Positions 6,023 through 7,153 of a stretch of DNA of 7,153 bases are shown here, one piece after another. A program made the position numbers and the translations under genes. The stretch lies in the NCBI GenBank assembly GCA_937944975.1, contig CALEBF010000006.1, forward strand, positions 1 to 7,153, read 5' to 3'. The notes under the pieces are model-generated. The model did no database searches, was not told the origin of the DNA, and saw nothing but the letters and a program-made list of their open reading frames with translations. Origin of the DNA: an uncultured Mycoplasmatota bacterium (GTDB lineage Bacteria > Bacillota_I > Bacilli_A > RF39 > UBA660). The stretch's first letter is position 1, and each line of letters begins with the position of its first letter.

Positions 6023-6949
6023 CATTTTATGTATCTGTTCTAGCGTACTAGATGTTGGTAATAAATTTCTTACATCCTTCATATCCAAATTTAATGTAGA
6101 GAAGAAATCGTATGTAATTTGTGCATCCATTTCAGTTTGAAATAAACGCTTCAAGATCATCTCTGCATCAGGATATGCTTCTATCGTACGATTCATATTC
6201 TTTCTCAAACGATAAAGATTAAATGTTCCGTCCTCACTTACAGCATCACCAATCTTATCTTTAATCGCGTCATAAGTATCCGCTGCATCTGCACAATAAG
6301 CATAGTAATCACGATCTGCTGATAACGTTCTCGTCTTAGCAGCTTTATGCCATAACATAGCAAACGCAATACGTATTTTTTTGACGTCATCAACAATCAC
6401 CTTGCCATTTACCACATTTGTATAAACTCCTTCTTTTACCGTATATTTATCATAGTAATCTTTTAAATCAGCAAAATGGAAGTTCTTCGCCATGCCTTGC
6501 ACACGGAAATTTTTTCTTTTCTTTTTCCATATCGTAGAAAGTGAATGTTTTACTTCAAAATGTTGTTTGATGTATTCTTCTACAATTCTTGTACTAATCT
6601 CATCATAAAATAAATTATTCAAAATTTCTCTTGGATATAAAGACTTTGGAATTAGTAAAGACGTTCCTAATTTTAATCCTGCAATATCCCAATCACCATT
6701 TTGACTTAATTGTTCTTCAACTTTGTTCATAAAATATTCATACGTTTGCTTTGAACGACTATTAAATGATTTCTTATCTTTAGCAATCGATGCATTCGCC
6801 CACAAGTTGGCAAATCTTACCTCGTTAATTAACGTGCGGTCAGTCACCTGTTTTCCATCCTCTGTTCTTACAAATTCATCAATCACAGTATATTCACTAG
6901 CTAACTTTTCCAACGAGTGATACTGTTCGGCTAAATCATCAGATTTCAT
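6008..6949 (-). CDS. Unrecognised two-repeat protein (duplicated helical domain)
   Basis: A 313-residue hydrophilic protein that I do not recognise. It has no signal peptide, no membrane segment, only one cysteine and no familiar catalytic motif. Aligned with itself, residues 10-127 match residues 159-283. Both copies open with an aromatic-xx-Leu helix ending in YTV. Both then have a GK...D...FAxLW block (31-50 and 181-200), followed by 46-residue ungapped stretches (69-114 and 225-270) that both begin TY[E/D] and end ILxxLF. In the two ungapped blocks I count 18 of 66 identical residues. A basic patch KKKRKN (142-147) lies in the linker, which could contact nucleic acid, but this is a guess. 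The ATG at 6949 is chosen because AAGAAGG (6957-6963) lies 7 bases before it; ATG 6967 and TTG 6979 in the same frame are less well placed. The gene stands alone with a strong promoter and its own terminator. Confidence 0.75.
   Translation of the reverse strand: MKSDDLAEQYHSLEKLASEYTVIDEFVRTEDGKQVTDRTLINEVRFANLWANASIAKDKKSFNSRSKQTYEYFMNKVEEQLSQNGDWDIAGLKLGTSLLIPKSLYPREILNNLFYDEISTRIVEEYIKQHFEVKHSLSTIWKKKRKNFRVQGMAKNFHFADLKDYYDKYTVKEGVYTNVVNGKVIVDDVKKIRIAFAMLWHKAAKTRTLSADRDYYAYCADAADTYDAIKDKIGDAVSEDGTFNLYRLRKNMNRTIEAYPDAEMILKRLFQTEMDAQITYDFFSTLNLDMKDVRNLLPTSSTLEQIHKMKVIA
6101..6475 (-). repeat. Second copy of the internal protein repeat
   Basis: Residues 159-283 of the orphan protein. It begins FADLKDYYDKYTV, contains NGK...FAMLW (181-200) and TYD...ILKRLF (225-270), and ends around YDFF. 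Compared with the first copy it has 6 extra residues between the LW and TY landmarks. The similarity is at protein level and was found by direct comparison. Confidence 0.7.
6569..6922 (-). repeat. First copy of the internal protein repeat
   Basis: Residues 10-127 of the orphan protein. It begins YHSLEKLASEYTV, contains DGK...FANLW (31-50) and TYE...ILNNLF (69-114), and ends around VEEYI. The order and spacing of landmarks match the second copy almost throughout, which argues for an old internal duplication and not chance similarity. Confidence 0.7.
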
Positions 6950-6956
6950 TTTAATA

Positions 6957-6963
6957 CCTTCTT
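6957..6963 (-). promoter_or_regulatory. Ribosome binding site that fixes the orphan gene start
   Basis: AAGAAGG stands 7 bases before the ATG at 6947-6949, the best spacing of the three possible in-frame starts. The ATG at 6967 has AAGGGA only 3 bases before it, and the TTG at 6979 has no ribosome site. Confidence 0.65.
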
Positions 6964-6969
6964 TCATAC

Positions 6970-6987
6970 TTCCCTTCAAAAGGGGAA
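6970..6987 (-). other. Small hairpin at the 5' end of the orphan gene transcript
   Basis: On the minus strand TTCCC (6983-6987) pairs with GGGAA (6970-6974), and AA/TT pairs inside can extend it to about 7 pairs with one bulged C. It would lie at the start of the roughly 42-base leader and would cover the AAGGGA in front of the ATG at 6967, leaving the ribosome site at 6957-6963 free. It could stabilise the mRNA; it has no U-tract and is not a terminator. Confidence 0.4.
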
Positions 6988-6997
6988 AACGTACAAT

Positions 6998-7025
6998 ATT
7001 ATAACATATTTTCGCATGCTGTCAA
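6998..7025 (-). promoter_or_regulatory. Strong extended -10 promoter of the orphan gene (TTGACA-16-TATAAT)
   Basis: Both hexamers are perfect on the minus strand: TTGACA at 7020-7025 and TATAAT at 6998-7003, 16 bases apart. TG stands one base before the -10 (extended -10). Initiation is expected near 6991, giving a leader of about 42 bases to the chosen ATG. It is the best promoter match in the window. Its -35 box lies inside an imperfect palindrome (7018-7037). Confidence 0.85.
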
Positions 7026-7037
7026 ATTTTGAACAGC
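7018..7037. repeat. Imperfect palindrome over the -35 box (possible operator)
   Basis: GCTGT-CAAA and its inverted partner TTTG-A-ACAGC form a 20-base imperfect dyad with arms GCTGT (7018-7022) and ACAGC (7033-7037). One extra base in one arm breaks exact symmetry. It covers the whole -35 box of the orphan gene. A second, weaker CTGT/ACAG dyad lies upstream at 7055-7071. A dimeric repressor site is possible but unproven. Confidence 0.35.
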
Positions 7038-7098
7038 CATTTTTAACTCTAGGACTGTAAAGCATTGACAGAAATCAACCAAAAAAGAACCGACCATC

Positions 7099-7153
7099 TG
7101 ATGTGAACCCCAATTAGGAGACATCATAAAAAAAGACCTTTACAAAAAATAAA
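7099..7153. mobile_element. Probable terminal inverted repeat of an IS3-family (IS150-like) element, cut by the window edge
   Basis: The plus strand from 7099 reads TGATGTGAACCCCAATTAGG followed by AGACATCAT. This follows the layout I recall for IS150-group ends, which start with TG and carry ACCCCAA...AG.(A/T)AGACA about 8 bases in. Inward of it, the minus strand shows GTAAAGGTC followed by seven T (7131-7145), which looks like the right arm and U-tract of a terminator for a leftward gene, perhaps the transposase, whose left arm lies beyond 7153. No transposase coding sequence is in the window, so the call rests on a short motif and recall. The 73 bases between this end and the dyad at 7018-7037 show no gene. 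Confidence 0.45.

Noticed and set aside
6950..6979. Longer orphan protein starting from TTG at 6979 or ATG at 6967
   Set aside because: The TTG has no ribosome site and the ATG at 6967 has one only 3 bases away, while AAGAAGG stands at ideal distance from 6949. The extra residues (KGSMKEGIK) are the translated ribosome-site region.
7018..7071. LexA/SOS boxes, because of the CTGT...ACAG pattern
   Set aside because: CTGT-N8-ACAG is the proteobacterial LexA form; the spacers here are 10 and 9, and Firmicutes LexA uses a CGAAC...GTTCG type site, which is absent.
7065..7093. TTGACA on the plus strand as a rightward promoter
   Set aside because: No -10-like hexamer is found 16-18 bases downstream (the sequence there is AACCGA-like), and no rightward gene follows inside the window.

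Overview
The window is A+T-rich bacterial DNA with six protein genes, all on the minus strand and closely packed. Gram-positive style ribosome binding sites (AGAGGTGA, AAAGGGGA), sigma-A type promoters, an NrnA-type DHH phosphodiesterase and a dus/lysS neighbourhood (as in Bacillus subtilis, where dusB lies just upstream of lysS) point to a low-G+C Firmicute. Protein style would fit an Erysipelotrichia-like gut anaerobe, but that placement is inference. No tRNA, rRNA, CRISPR array or complete mobile element is visible.

Layout, in the direction of transcription (right to left). At 7099-7153 there is what looks like the terminal inverted repeat of an IS3-family insertion sequence whose body lies beyond the right edge. 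At 6949-6008 is an unrecognised 313-residue protein. It has its own near-consensus extended -10 promoter (6998-7025) and a terminator hairpin that contains its stop codon. Comparing the protein with itself shows that it is built from two diverged copies of one domain of about 120 residues.

From 5976 to 1116 runs a compact five-gene unit: tRNA-dihydrouridine synthase (dus), an RDD-family membrane protein, lysyl-tRNA synthetase (lysS), a small histidine phosphatase with a TTG start, and acetate kinase (ackA). Gaps are 1, -4, 3 and 14 bases. The unit starts from a TTGATA-17-TATAAT promoter and ends in an intrinsic terminator two bases after the ackA stop. It links tRNA maturation and charging with acetate/ATP metabolism.

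A last gene, nrnA-like (1062-67), has its own TTGACA-17-TAAAAT promoter, whose -35 box overlaps the U-tract of the ackA terminator, and ends at its own terminator at the left edge. The core of the window is ordinary housekeeping. The parts most worth a second look are the duplicated-domain orphan gene and its control region next to the IS end.
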